Shown: piece after piece, positions 54,210 through 63,268 of the stretch
Layout of the letters: each line of letters begins with the position of its first letter
Position numbering within the stretch: the first letter of the stretch is position 1
NCBI GenBank assembly: GCA_037444685.1
Contig: JBBILX010000002.1
Span: 248,001-312,000 of the forward strand
Length of the DNA stretch: 64,000 nt
Source: UBA964 sp037444685
Lineage (GTDB): Bacteria > Pseudomonadota > Gammaproteobacteria > Steroidobacterales > Steroidobacteraceae
Direction: 5' to 3'
Position numbers and translations under genes: made by a program
Notes under the pieces: model-generated
Told to the model about the DNA's origin: nothing
Database searches by the model: none
The model's input: the letters and a program-made list of their open reading frames with translations, nothing else

Positions 54210-55196
54210 ATGACTGCACCCTCCATTCCGTCCACCACCGCGCCAGCCAGCCCGCTGCTGACGCCGTTCCGCTTCGACCGGCCGCTCACCCGTGACGGCT
54301 ACGTCTGGTGGTACGTCGATGCGCTCAGTGATGACGGTCGGCACGGGCTCACGATCATCGCGCTGCTGGGTACGGTGTTCTCGCCCTACTACGCCCGTGC
54401 GCGACGCCGCGGACCCACCGATCCACTCGAGTTCTGCGCGCTCAACGTCGCGCTCTACGGCGACGCGGGTCGGCGCTGGACCATGACGGAGCGTGACGCG
54501 GCCGCGGTGCGCCGCAGCGTGCAGTGTCTCGTGATCGGCCCGAGCACGCTGTGCTGGGACGGCACCCGTCTTCGTTACGACATCGACGAGGCCACCGCGC
54601 CCTGGCCACGCCGTCTGCACGGGCGCGTGACGGTCGTGCCCTTCGCACTCGGCTCGCAGCGTTATCCGCTCGACGCGGCGGCACGACACCACTGGCAGCC
54701 GCTCGCCCCACGTGCAAGAATCCGGGTCGAGTTCGAGACGCCGCGTCTCGACTGGCAAGGGGACGCGTACCTCGACTGCAACGAGGGCGAGCGTCCGCTC
54801 GAGGCGGACTTCGACCGCTGGACCTGGTGCCGGGCGACGGCGGGGGCAACCACCACGGTGTTCTACGACGTCGAGCCCCGCGCAGGCGCGCCGCGCGGCC
54901 TCGCGCTGGAGTTCGACGAATCGGCCACCGCACACGCCATCGAGGCACCGCCGATGGCCGAACTGCCGACCACCCCGTGGGGCATCGCGCGGCGCACGCG
55001 TTGCGATCCGGCGACTCGGCCGGCAGTGCTCGAGACCCTCGAGGATGGCCCTTTCTACGCGCGTTCGCTGATCGCCAAGTCGCTGGGCGGACGCGCCGTG
55101 CGCGCGGTTCACGAGAGCCTGTCGCTGCGGCGCTTCTCGTCGCGCTGGGTGCAGTGGCTGCTGCCGGTGCGCATGCCGCGGCGGCGCAGCCGCTGA
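54210..55196 (+). CDS. crtC: Carotenoid 1,2-hydratase CrtC
   Basis: The 328-residue protein has the CrtC lipocalin-like features YVWWYVDALSDDGRHGLTII, FSPYYARAR and GDAYLDCNEGERPLE with FDRWTWCRA. It adds water to the end double bond of neurosporene or lycopene, the entry to hydroxylated and methoxylated acyclic carotenoids. It stands alone rightward, with a short leader behind the PpsR-covered promoter, and converges with crtB. Confidence 0.94.
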   Translation: MTAPSIPSTTAPASPLLTPFRFDRPLTRDGYVWWYVDALSDDGRHGLTIIALLGTVFSPYYARARRRGPTDPLEFCALNVALYGDAGRRWTMTERDAAAVRRSVQCLVIGPSTLCWDGTRLRYDIDEATAPWPRRLHGRVTVVPFALGSQRYPLDAAARHHWQPLAPRARIRVEFETPRLDWQGDAYLDCNEGERPLEADFDRWTWCRATAGATTTVFYDVEPRAGAPRGLALEFDESATAHAIEAPPMAELPTTPWGIARRTRCDPATRPAVLETLEDGPFYARSLIAKSLGGRAVRAVHESLSLRRFSSRWVQWLLPVRMPRRRSR

Positions 55197-55218
55197 GTGC
55201 GCGCCGGGCGGCACGAAC

Positions 55219-56310
55219 TCAGGCTGCGCCGTCGCCGATCCGGTCGCGCCGCTCCAGCCGCTCGAACAGCTCGAGCACCCCGATGAGCTGGTCGCCGAAA
55301 CTGCGCGTCGCGCCATTCGTGGCCGGCGGGCGACGGGCGTCGTGGCGCTCGACCTCGCGGATCAGTGGCTCGGCGGCCGGGAGCGTTCCGGGATCGCGTT
55401 TCGCGCCGGACAATGCAGACGCCGTCAGCGCGCGCGCGAGCAGCGCGAGCTTGCGGCGCGCAGTGACGACCGCGCGACCCGAGATCGAGTCGAAGCCGCG
55501 TCGCGCCACTTCCGTGCCGATCTCGGCGTACATCAGGCGCGCGGCATGGATGGCCGGACGGCAATCGACCGGCAGACTCGCCACGCCAAGCGCCGAGCGA
55601 GCGTACAACGCGTCCGCGTGCTCGATGAGGCGCGCAACGACACCGGCGAGCGCGGCGCTGAAACGCGGCGCCCGCAGCAGATCCTCGGCGTCCACGCCCG
55701 CTGCGTCGAGCCACTCGATCGGCAGGTAGAGCCGGCCGGCCCGCGCATCTTCGCCGACGTCGCGCGCGATGTTCGAGAGCTGCATCGCCACACCGAGGTC
55801 GGCGGCGCGCGCGAGCGCCTCGGGTGTGCGCACGCCCATGACCAACGCCATCATCAGACCGACCGTGCCCGCGACGCGCATCGCGTACTGCTCGACGTCG
55901 GCAAGCGTCGGATAGCGCCTGCGAGCGGAATCCCAGGCGAAGCCCTCAAGCAAGGCCGCCGGTACCGCGCGCGGGATCGAAAAGGCGTCGAGCGTGGCCG
56001 CGAGCGCGCGGTCGGCTGGGTGCGGGCGCGGATCGCCGGCGCTGGCGCGCTCGAGCCTCGCATGCAGATCGTCGAGCGCCCGCTGCGGTTCGTCCGAGTG
56101 ATCGATCGCGTCGTCGGCGAGCCGGCAGAACGCATAGAGGGCCAGTGCCGGCTCGCGCACGCGCTCGGGCAACAGCAACGAGGCGGCGTGGAACGTGCGT
56201 GAGCCGTCACGAATCGCAGCCCGGCATGCCGCGCGGTCGCCGGCGCCCACGAGCACGCGATCGATACCGTCGCCGAACGCAGGATCGAAGATCGAAGGCT
56301 CGAAGGACAT
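55219..56310 (-). CDS. crtB: Phytoene synthase CrtB
   Basis: The 363-residue squalene/phytoene synthase has the two diphosphate-binding motifs, ADDAIDHSDEP and SNIARDVGEDARAGRLYLP. It condenses two GGPP to phytoene. The start at 56310 lacks a strong ribosome-binding site. A 181-base divergent region separates it from crtD; no clear PpsR palindrome was found there. Confidence 0.95.
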   Translation of the reverse strand: MSFEPSIFDPAFGDGIDRVLVGAGDRAACRAAIRDGSRTFHAASLLLPERVREPALALYAFCRLADDAIDHSDEPQRALDDLHARLERASAGDPRPHPADRALAATLDAFSIPRAVPAALLEGFAWDSARRRYPTLADVEQYAMRVAGTVGLMMALVMGVRTPEALARAADLGVAMQLSNIARDVGEDARAGRLYLPIEWLDAAGVDAEDLLRAPRFSAALAGVVARLIEHADALYARSALGVASLPVDCRPAIHAARLMYAEIGTEVARRGFDSISGRAVVTARRKLALLARALTASALSGAKRDPGTLPAAEPLIREVERHDARRPPATNGATRSFGDQLIGVLELFERLERRDRIGDGAA

Positions 56311-56491
56311 GGACGCCACTGTACGACAGCGGCCGATCGGCCCGCAAAGTCTCGACTGCCGCGCGCGGCCGCAGTGCGCTGCCCCCGCGCGCTTTACAAG
56401 CCTCGCCGGACGCGGGCACGATCGATGACGTGACCGTCGCACTTTTCTGCGCCTGCGGCTCGCGGCGCCGCGCCATGCACGGGACCCGAAG

Positions 56492-58009
56492 TTGCGAACC
56501 CCGCGCGTGATCGTCATCGGCGCCGGTGCAGGCGGACTCGCGTCCGCGATCGACCTCGCGGCGCGTGGTCTCGAGGTGCTGGTCTGCGAACGAGGGCCTG
56601 AGGAAGGCGGCAAGCTCCGCCAAGTCCACATCGACGGCATCGGCATCGACGCCGGGCCGACGGTGTTCACGATGCGCTGGATCTTCGACCGGCTGTTCGC
56701 GGACGCCGGCGATTCGCTCGAGTCGAGGCTCACGCTCCGGCCGGTCGAGGTGCTCGCCCGCCACGCCTGGCGGCAGGGCGGCGTGCTCGACCTGTATGCC
56801 GACGTGGCGCGCTCGGCCGAAGCGATCGGCGATTTCGCCGGGGCTGCCGACGCGCGTGGCTACAGGGAGTTCTGTACGCGGAGCGCGGCCGTGTACCGGA
56901 CGCTGCGGGAGACTTTCATCGCTGCGCAGCAGCCCTCGCCCGTCGAGCTCGTGCGGCGCGTCGGCTGGAGCCGCCTCGGTGAGATGTGGGCAACGGCACC
57001 GCATCTGAACCTCTGGCAGGTGCTCGGCCAGCACTTCCGTGACCCACGCCTGCGCCAGCTGTTTGGCCGCTACGCGACCTACTGCGGATCGTCGCCGCTG
57101 ACGGCGCCCGCGACGCTGATGCTGGTCGCGCACGTCGAACAGGACGGTGTCTGGCTGGTGCGCGGAGGCATGCGCGCCGTCGCCACCGCGCTCGCCAATC
57201 TCGCCCGCCGGCTCGGCGCCACGCTGCGGATGGGCGCAGCGGTGCGCCGCATCCTCGTCGAACGCGGCCGGGTGAGCGGCGTCGAGCTCGCCGACGGCGA
57301 GGTGCTCGCGGCCGACGCCGTCGTCTACAACGGCGACGTCGCGGCACTCGCGCAGGGAATGCTCGGTGCGGAAGTCCGCTTAGCGGCCCCCGACACGCCG
57401 CCGACGGCACGTTCGCTGTCGGCCGTCACCTGGTGCCTGCTGGCCTCTGCCTCCGGCTTCGCACTGCATCACCACAACGTGTTCTTCGCCGAGGACTACG
57501 AGCGCGAGTTCCGCGAGATCTTCGACCGCGGCGCGATCGCGCCGCACCCGACGGTCTACGTCTGCGCGCAGGACCGCGACGCGCAGCCGCGCGCCGCGGG
57601 GACGTCGGCCGCGACCGCACCCGAGCGCCTGCTGCTGCTGATCAACGCGCCTGCGAACGGCGACACACGCGACTGGCCGACGGAGCAGGTCGAGGAGCTG
57701 CACGAGCGCGCGGCGGCGCTGCTGCGCGACTGCGGCCTCGAGCTGCGCGGCGATCCGCGGCAACGGATCGCGACGACGCCGCGCGGCTTCGCCACCCTCT
57801 ACCCCGGCAGCGGTGGTGCACTGTATGGCCGCTCGAGCGTCGGCGCGATGTCGACCTTCAAGCGGCCCGGGGCGGCGAGTCGCATTCCGGGCCTTTATCT
57901 CGCCGGCGGCTCCGTGCACCCCGGGCCCGGCGTGCCCATGGCGACGATGTCGGGAAGGCTCGCCGCGACGCGACTGCTAGACGATCTCGGCCGCGGCCGG
58001 CTGCGTTAA
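56492..58009 (+). CDS. crtD: Methoxyneurosporene dehydrogenase (1-hydroxycarotenoid 3,4-desaturase) CrtD
   Basis: The 505-residue FAD desaturase has VIVIGAGAGGLASAIDLAA at the N-terminus and LFGRYATYCGSSPLTAPAT, a CrtD hallmark, plus GLYLAGGSVHPGPGVPM at the end. It introduces the 3,4 double bond after hydration. The start is TTG at 56492; a GTG five codons in is possible. It converges with crtI, and the two stop codons overlap within GTTAAC. Confidence 0.93.
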   Translation: MRTPRVIVIGAGAGGLASAIDLAARGLEVLVCERGPEEGGKLRQVHIDGIGIDAGPTVFTMRWIFDRLFADAGDSLESRLTLRPVEVLARHAWRQGGVLDLYADVARSAEAIGDFAGAADARGYREFCTRSAAVYRTLRETFIAAQQPSPVELVRRVGWSRLGEMWATAPHLNLWQVLGQHFRDPRLRQLFGRYATYCGSSPLTAPATLMLVAHVEQDGVWLVRGGMRAVATALANLARRLGATLRMGAAVRRILVERGRVSGVELADGEVLAADAVVYNGDVAALAQGMLGAEVRLAAPDTPPTARSLSAVTWCLLASASGFALHHHNVFFAEDYEREFREIFDRGAIAPHPTVYVCAQDRDAQPRAAGTSAATAPERLLLLINAPANGDTRDWPTEQVEELHERAAALLRDCGLELRGDPRQRIATTPRGFATLYPGSGGALYGRSSVGAMSTFKRPGAASRIPGLYLAGGSVHPGPGVPMATMSGRLAATRLLDDLGRGRLR

Positions 58010-59505
58010 CGCTCGAGCTCCGCCGGCGACGGCACGATGCGATCGAGCACGCGTGCCGAGGAGAGCACGCCGGGTATGCCGGCGCCCGGGTGCGTGCCCG
58101 CACCGACGAGGTAGAGACGGTCGACCTCCTCGCTGCGATTGTGCGGACGGAACCAGGCGCTCTGGAAGAACTGCGGTTGCAGCGAGAACGCCGCACCGCG
58201 GACCGACAGCAGCCGGTCCTGGAAATCGAGCGGGGTCAACAGTCGCTGGCTGACGATCGCGCGCCTGAGTCCCGGCAGCAGGGTCTGCTCGAGTCGCGCC
58301 TCGATGCGCTGACGGTAGCGCTCGGCCTCGGTGCTCCAGTCCACGCCGCTGTCGAGGTGCGGCACCGGTGACAGCACGTAGAACGAGTCGCAGCCGGGCG
58401 GGGCCAGTGTCGGATCCGTCGCGCTCGGCCGATGCAGGTACAGACTGCAGTCCGAGGCGAGCCGGTGACGCTCGAAGATGTCGCGCAGCAGGCCCTCGTA
58501 ACGCGGACCGAACACCATCGTATGGTGATAGACGTCCTCGTAGCGCCGCCGCGTGCCGAAGTACCAGACGAACAGGCTCATCGAGTACCTGGCACGCCGG
58601 AGCCTCTCGTCGCTCCAGCGGCGGCGCGGCTGGTCGGCCAGCAGGGTCTGATAGGTGAACGCGGCGTCGGCATTGGACACGATCACGTCGGCCCGCAGTT
58701 CCTCGCCACTGCTGAGCCGCACGCCGACGGCACGACCGTCCTCGACCAGGATGCGCTCGACGCGCGCGCCATAGCGCAGCACTCCGCCCTGCGCCTCGAT
58801 CAGGCCGACGAGACCGCGGACGAGCGAGCCCATGCCACCCGCCGCGTAATGCACCCCGTGGCTGCGCTCGAGATGCGCGATCAGGCAGTAATACGCCGTC
58901 GTGCTGAGCGGATTGCCGCCGATCAGCAGCGGATGGAAACTGAACAGCACACGCAGCTTCGGCGAGCGGAAATGCCGGCAAACCTCGCCGTAGACGGAGC
59001 GGAAGCCGCTGAGCCGCACGAGATCGGGAATCGCGCGCAGCAGCGATCCCATCTCATGGAAGGGCTCGTGGGCGAGCTTCACGAAAGCGACGTCGTAGAT
59101 GCGTCCGCTGTACTCGAGAAAGCGGTCGAAGCCGGGGACGTCGCGCGGTTCGATGCGCGCGATCTGCGCGCGCATCGCCTCGAGATCGGCACTGTACTCG
59201 AAGACCTCGCCGTCGTCGAAACGCACCTTGTAGAAAGGGTCGAGCGCGCGCAGCTGCACGTCGTCCCCGAGGCGACGTCCTGCCAGCGACCAAAGTTCCT
59301 CGAGCAGGAACGGCGCCGTGATGATCGTTGGCCCCGCATCGAACGTGAAACCGTCCTGACGGTGCACGTAGGCGCGGCCACCGGCGGCGTCGAGCTGCTC
59401 GAGCACCGTGACCCGATAGCCGCGCGCGCCGAGACGCACCGCGGCGGCGAGGCCGCCGAAGCCCGAGCCGATCACGATGGCGCGCGCCTGTTCAGCGCGA
59501 TTCAC
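58006..59505 (-). CDS. crtI: Phytoene desaturase CrtI
   Basis: The 499-residue FAD enzyme has AIVIGSGFGGLAAAVRLGA, DAGPTIITAPFLLEELW and LYLVGAGTHPGAGIPGVL. It performs three or four desaturations, which decides between neurosporene- and lycopene-based carotenoids and cannot be read from sequence. GTG 59505 is the preferred start, overlapping the upstream DUF3422 gene by 14 bases, which suggests co-transcription with that gene and bchO. Confidence 0.94.
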   Translation of the reverse strand: MNRAEQARAIVIGSGFGGLAAAVRLGARGYRVTVLEQLDAAGGRAYVHRQDGFTFDAGPTIITAPFLLEELWSLAGRRLGDDVQLRALDPFYKVRFDDGEVFEYSADLEAMRAQIARIEPRDVPGFDRFLEYSGRIYDVAFVKLAHEPFHEMGSLLRAIPDLVRLSGFRSVYGEVCRHFRSPKLRVLFSFHPLLIGGNPLSTTAYYCLIAHLERSHGVHYAAGGMGSLVRGLVGLIEAQGGVLRYGARVERILVEDGRAVGVRLSSGEELRADVIVSNADAAFTYQTLLADQPRRRWSDERLRRARYSMSLFVWYFGTRRRYEDVYHHTMVFGPRYEGLLRDIFERHRLASDCSLYLHRPSATDPTLAPPGCDSFYVLSPVPHLDSGVDWSTEAERYRQRIEARLEQTLLPGLRRAIVSQRLLTPLDFQDRLLSVRGAAFSLQPQFFQSAWFRPHNRSEEVDRLYLVGAGTHPGAGIPGVLSSARVLDRIVPSPAELER

Positions 59506-60778
59506 GACGCTCGACCATCCTTCTGACGCGGCGGATCGCAAGCGCGACCACCAGCGCGACGATCGGGATGCTGACCACGGTCACGAGCGCCGCATCGATC
59601 GGCAGCCGCATCGCCTCGAGACCCTTGGCGAGGTAGTTGACGAGGCCGACGACATAGTAGGTCACGGCCGCGACCGACAGGCCCTCGACAGTGCTCTGCA
59701 GGCGCAACTGCAACGCGGCGCGCCGGTTCATCGATTCGAGCAGCGCCTGGTTCTGCTGTTCGCGCGTCATGTCGATCCGCGTGGAGAGCAACTGCGTGGT
59801 GCCGGCGACGCGCTCCTGGAGGGTCTGCTGACGCGTCGCGACCGCGCGGCAGGTCGCCATGGCCGGCGCGAGGCGCCGCTCCATGAAACCCTGAAAGGTC
59901 TGCAGCCCCTCGAGCCGCTGCTCGCGCAGCTCGCCGATGCGGCGCTTGACCAGGTCGTAGTAGGCCGCCGCAGCGGCGAACCGATAATGGCTCTGCGACT
60001 CGCGGCTGTCGATCTCGGCCTCGAGGCGCGTCAGGCGCACGAGCAGCGCACCCTCGTCGGTCGTCCGGCCGCCCGCGAGCGTCTGCGCGATCTCGGCGAG
60101 TTCGGCCTCGCACCGACTGAGGAACGGCCCAAGCTCGCGCGCGACTGGCAGCGCCATCAGCGCGAGCATCCGATAGGTGTCGATCTCGAGCAGACGCTGC
60201 ACGACGCGACCGGCCTGACGCGAGCCGAGCGAGTGATTCACGACGTACCAGCGGCTGAAGCCGTCGGCGTGGATGCGGAAGTCCGTGAACGCCGCGGCAG
60301 CCGCATCGGTGATCGCGGACCCGACCAGCGTGTTGCCGGCGAAATTCCCGGCAGCCAGGGTCTCGTAGCTCAGCGGCTCGAGCGGACCCCGCACGAGCGC
60401 GACCCGGGCGCCCACCAGCAGTTCGCCGGGCAGCGATTCGACCCAGTCGCGTGGCACCGGGCCCAGCGGATCGTCGGCGAAAGCCTCGGTGAACGCGCCG
60501 GGGAAGGCGAACATGTAGCGGGCGAACTCGGTGTGCCGCTCGAAGGTGAGCCGGAACGAGCCGAGATCGGCGCTGAAGTGATTGACGTTCTGCTCCGGCG
60601 CCGCCACGCCGCACCGACGTGCGAGCGCCGCCACCTGCGCCCACTCGCGATCGCGGTTCGACCACGGCGAGACGAGCGCCAGGTACGTCAGTCGCAGCGG
60701 CGTCCCGAGCGCGTCCGGCGGGCGCGCGTGGACCTCGTCGTTGAGCGCGAATCGGAGCGGATGATCGGGCGGCCGCAT
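59492..60778 (-). CDS. DUF3422 membrane protein in the photosynthesis cluster
   Basis: The 428-residue protein starts MRPPDHPLRFALNDEVHARP, the conserved DUF3422 opening, has long helical/coiled-coil stretches in its middle and two membrane helices at the C-terminus (about 365-385 and 395-415). The family has no assigned biochemical role. It lies between bchO and crtI, overlapping the latter, so a link to pigment synthesis or membrane assembly is plausible by position only. The start at 60778 is chosen because it matches the family N-terminus and clears bchO by 35 bases. Confidence 0.85.
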   Translation of the reverse strand: MRPPDHPLRFALNDEVHARPPDALGTPLRLTYLALVSPWSNRDREWAQVAALARRCGVAAPEQNVNHFSADLGSFRLTFERHTEFARYMFAFPGAFTEAFADDPLGPVPRDWVESLPGELLVGARVALVRGPLEPLSYETLAAGNFAGNTLVGSAITDAAAAAFTDFRIHADGFSRWYVVNHSLGSRQAGRVVQRLLEIDTYRMLALMALPVARELGPFLSRCEAELAEIAQTLAGGRTTDEGALLVRLTRLEAEIDSRESQSHYRFAAAAAYYDLVKRRIGELREQRLEGLQTFQGFMERRLAPAMATCRAVATRQQTLQERVAGTTQLLSTRIDMTREQQNQALLESMNRRAALQLRLQSTVEGLSVAAVTYYVVGLVNYLAKGLEAMRLPIDAALVTVVSIPIVALVVALAIRRVRRMVERRESR

Positions 60779-60813
60779 CGACCGGTGACGATACCGGTAT
60801 GTCCGGACGAGCG

Positions 60814-61692
60814 CTATCGCGCGCCCTCTGTGCACAGCGATCCGATCAGCGCAGCGACCTCCTCCGGCCGCTCCTCGTGCGCAAGGTGACCCACGTCAGG
60901 CAGGGTCACGAGGCGGGCGCTCGGCACGAGACGATGCACGCCCTCGGCGTGGCTTGGCGGGATCATACGGTCGCGACCGCCCGAGATCAGCACGAGCGGC
61001 ACCGCGAGCCGTGGCAGATCTCGCTCGAGGGGACGGACGTCCCAGCGGGCCATCATGTCCAGCGCTGCGCCGATGTGCGCGGGCCGGCTCGCCAGCCGTC
61101 GATAGAGGTCGATACCGCGCGCGTCGAGATGCGACCCGGTCTGCTCGAGCATGCGCGCGAAGAAGACCGGGTGGCTGGCCTGCCAGGCGAACAGGCGCGG
61201 CATCAGCGGATTACTCACGAGCAGCCGCGCGACCGGCGCAAAGACCGGGTGACGCAGGCCGCCGAGCGGCAACAGAGCACCGTTGAGACTGATCAGCAGC
61301 CGCGGCGTGAGGGCACCGTCGAGGCACAGCTGCGCGAGGACCGCGGCGCCCGCCGAGTGCCCGACCACCCAGCGCGGACGCAGCGCGAGCGCATCGAGCA
61401 GGTGGGTGAGCGCAGCGGCCATCCCCGTCAGCGACAGCCGCTCGGGGTCCGGTGACGCCGTGAACCCGTGGCCGGGCAGGTCGGGCGCAATGACTTCGAA
61501 ACCCCGTGCCAGCAGCGGCGCGAGATCGCGCCACGAGTGGGTCGAGGCGCCGGTGCCATGGATCAGCAACATCGGATCACCGCGACCGAGACGCTGGACG
61601 TGCCAGCGCAGCCCGCCGGTCTCGACGAACCGGCTCGCATCGCGATTCGGCCAGTCGAGTCCGTCCGTCCGCCACTCCATCGCCGCCGCCAT
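60814..61692 (-). CDS. bchO: BchO, alpha/beta-hydrolase linked to magnesium chelatase
   Basis: The 292-residue alpha/beta-hydrolase has LIHGTGASTHSW (oxyanion region), nucleophile elbow GHSAGA, and the BchO-typical DWPNRDASRFVETGGLRWHVQ. BchO is usually next to bchI and bchD and is thought to assist magnesium insertion into protoporphyrin. Here bchI and bchD are absent from the window. It lies 19 bases after the ABC ATPase gene and 35 bases before the DUF3422 gene. Confidence 0.93.
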   Translation of the reverse strand: MAAAMEWRTDGLDWPNRDASRFVETGGLRWHVQRLGRGDPMLLIHGTGASTHSWRDLAPLLARGFEVIAPDLPGHGFTASPDPERLSLTGMAAALTHLLDALALRPRWVVGHSAGAAVLAQLCLDGALTPRLLISLNGALLPLGGLRHPVFAPVARLLVSNPLMPRLFAWQASHPVFFARMLEQTGSHLDARGIDLYRRLASRPAHIGAALDMMARWDVRPLERDLPRLAVPLVLISGGRDRMIPPSHAEGVHRLVPSARLVTLPDVGHLAHEERPEEVAALIGSLCTEGAR

Positions 61693-61711
61693 GGGTCACT
61701 CCGCGCCGCCG

Positions 61712-63268
61712 TCAGTATCGCAGCGGGCCGGCGTGGACCACACGGCCAGCGCGCAGCTCGAGCTCGTGCGTCGTACCCCGCGGCCACTCATCTCGATGGT
61801 GCGCGCTCATGACGACCGTCACGCCGCGCGTCAGCAGGGCGTCGATGTCGTCGCGCAGCTCTCTGCGCATGTCCGGATCGAGCCCGGCGCACGGTTCGTC
61901 GAGCAGCAGCAGGCGCGGCCGGTGCACCGTCGCGCGCGCGAGCAGCACGCGACGCGCCGTGCCCCAGGAGAGTGTAGCGAACGCATCGCCGGCGCAGTCG
62001 ACGAGGCCGAGCGCCGCGAGCAGGCGACGTGCGCGACGCCGCTCAAGCGGCGTGGCGGCGTCGGCGAGACCGAAACTGCCACGCAGTCCCGACACCACCA
62101 CGTCGAGCGCCGTGATCGACGGAGGCTGCAGGCTGTGCTGGTGCGGCGCCACGCAGCCGGTGCGGCGCTGGAAGGCCTCGAGCGCGACGCCGGGCCCGAT
62201 ACCGCGCCGGCGGATCCGCCCGCCCAAAGCGGCGGGCCAGTCACCCCAGATCGCGCGCAGCAGCGTCGTCTTGCCGGCTCCGTTCGGCCCGTGCACGACC
62301 CAGCATTGCCCGGCATCGATCGTCAGGTCGATCTCGCGCAGCACCGGACGCCAGTCGACGAAGACGCTGACGCGCTCGAACGCAACCAGCGGTTCCTCTG
62401 CCCGGCGCGCGCGCCGCGGCATCGGGCAGCACACGGTGGCATCGCCCGCCGCTCGCGGCGCGGCGCTCGCGGACCCGCGCTGCAGGCGCGGCCGCGGCAC
62501 CGCCGATCGCCGGCTCCGGCGCAGCCGGCCCTGCGCGAGCCAGGCCCAGTGGGTCGCCGATGCCGGTGCCTCGTCGGGTCGATGCGTCGCCAGCACCCAG
62601 GAAAGCCGCGCGCCGGGCCCTTCGAGCCAGCGCCGCAGTCGCTCGCGATGGGTTCGATCGAGACCGCCGAACAGCTCATCGAGCAGCAGCAGGCTGGGCG
62701 CACCGGCCAGCGCGCGCGCGAGCAGCACGATCCGGCGCTCCCCGCAGGACAGCGTCAGGAACGGCCGGCGCGCAAGACGCTCGACGCCGAACTCGCGCAG
62801 CAGCGCCGCGACGCGCCGGCGCTCGGCGCGCGTCGCGGGTCGCTCCGGAGTGTCGCTCTGCGTGCAGCCGGTGGCGATGATTGCGCTGACCGGGAAGTTC
62901 CAGCCGTACCGCTCGTAGCGCTCCTGACGCTCGGGGCCGAGGTAGGCGATCCGCTCTGCGACCTCGAGCGGACGATCGAGCCAGCGCCCCGTCTCGCCGG
63001 CCGCGCTGTCGCGCAGCCGGTAGCGGCGCGGAGCCGTAGCTTGCCGTCGTTGCGCCGCGGGCGGATCCGGCCAGACGGCGCCGGCGATGAGCTTGAGCAG
63101 TTGCGTCTTGCCAGCGCCGTTGGCCCCGGTGAGGACCCAGCGCTGCCCGGGGCGCAATCGCCAGTCGAGCGCGCGCAGCACCGGACGACCACCGCGGTGC
63201 AGATCGAGGTGGCGCAGCCAGACCTCGACGCCGGAGCCCTGCTCCGTAGCCGCCGCGTCAGAGAGCAA
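61712..63268 (-). CDS. Double ABC-domain ATPase, ModF/PhrA-like
   Basis: The 518-residue protein has two nucleotide-binding domains: Walker A GANGAGKT and GPNGAGKT, Walker B LLLLDELFGGLD and LLLLDEPCAGLD. The signature motifs deviate from LSGGQ (LSCGE and LSWGT), as they also do in ModF. No membrane domain is present. ModF-type proteins are associated with molybdate or photorepair functions, but the role is unsettled. The TTG start at 63268 overlaps the upstream hydrolase stop by 11 bases, so the two are coupled. It may not belong to the photosynthesis set. Confidence 0.85.
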   Translation of the reverse strand: MLSDAAATEQGSGVEVWLRHLDLHRGGRPVLRALDWRLRPGQRWVLTGANGAGKTQLLKLIAGAVWPDPPAAQRRQATAPRRYRLRDSAAGETGRWLDRPLEVAERIAYLGPERQERYERYGWNFPVSAIIATGCTQSDTPERPATRAERRRVAALLREFGVERLARRPFLTLSCGERRIVLLARALAGAPSLLLLDELFGGLDRTHRERLRRWLEGPGARLSWVLATHRPDEAPASATHWAWLAQGRLRRSRRSAVPRPRLQRGSASAAPRAAGDATVCCPMPRRARRAEEPLVAFERVSVFVDWRPVLREIDLTIDAGQCWVVHGPNGAGKTTLLRAIWGDWPAALGGRIRRRGIGPGVALEAFQRRTGCVAPHQHSLQPPSITALDVVVSGLRGSFGLADAATPLERRRARRLLAALGLVDCAGDAFATLSWGTARRVLLARATVHRPRLLLLDEPCAGLDPDMRRELRDDIDALLTRGVTVVMSAHHRDEWPRGTTHELELRAGRVVHAGPLRY

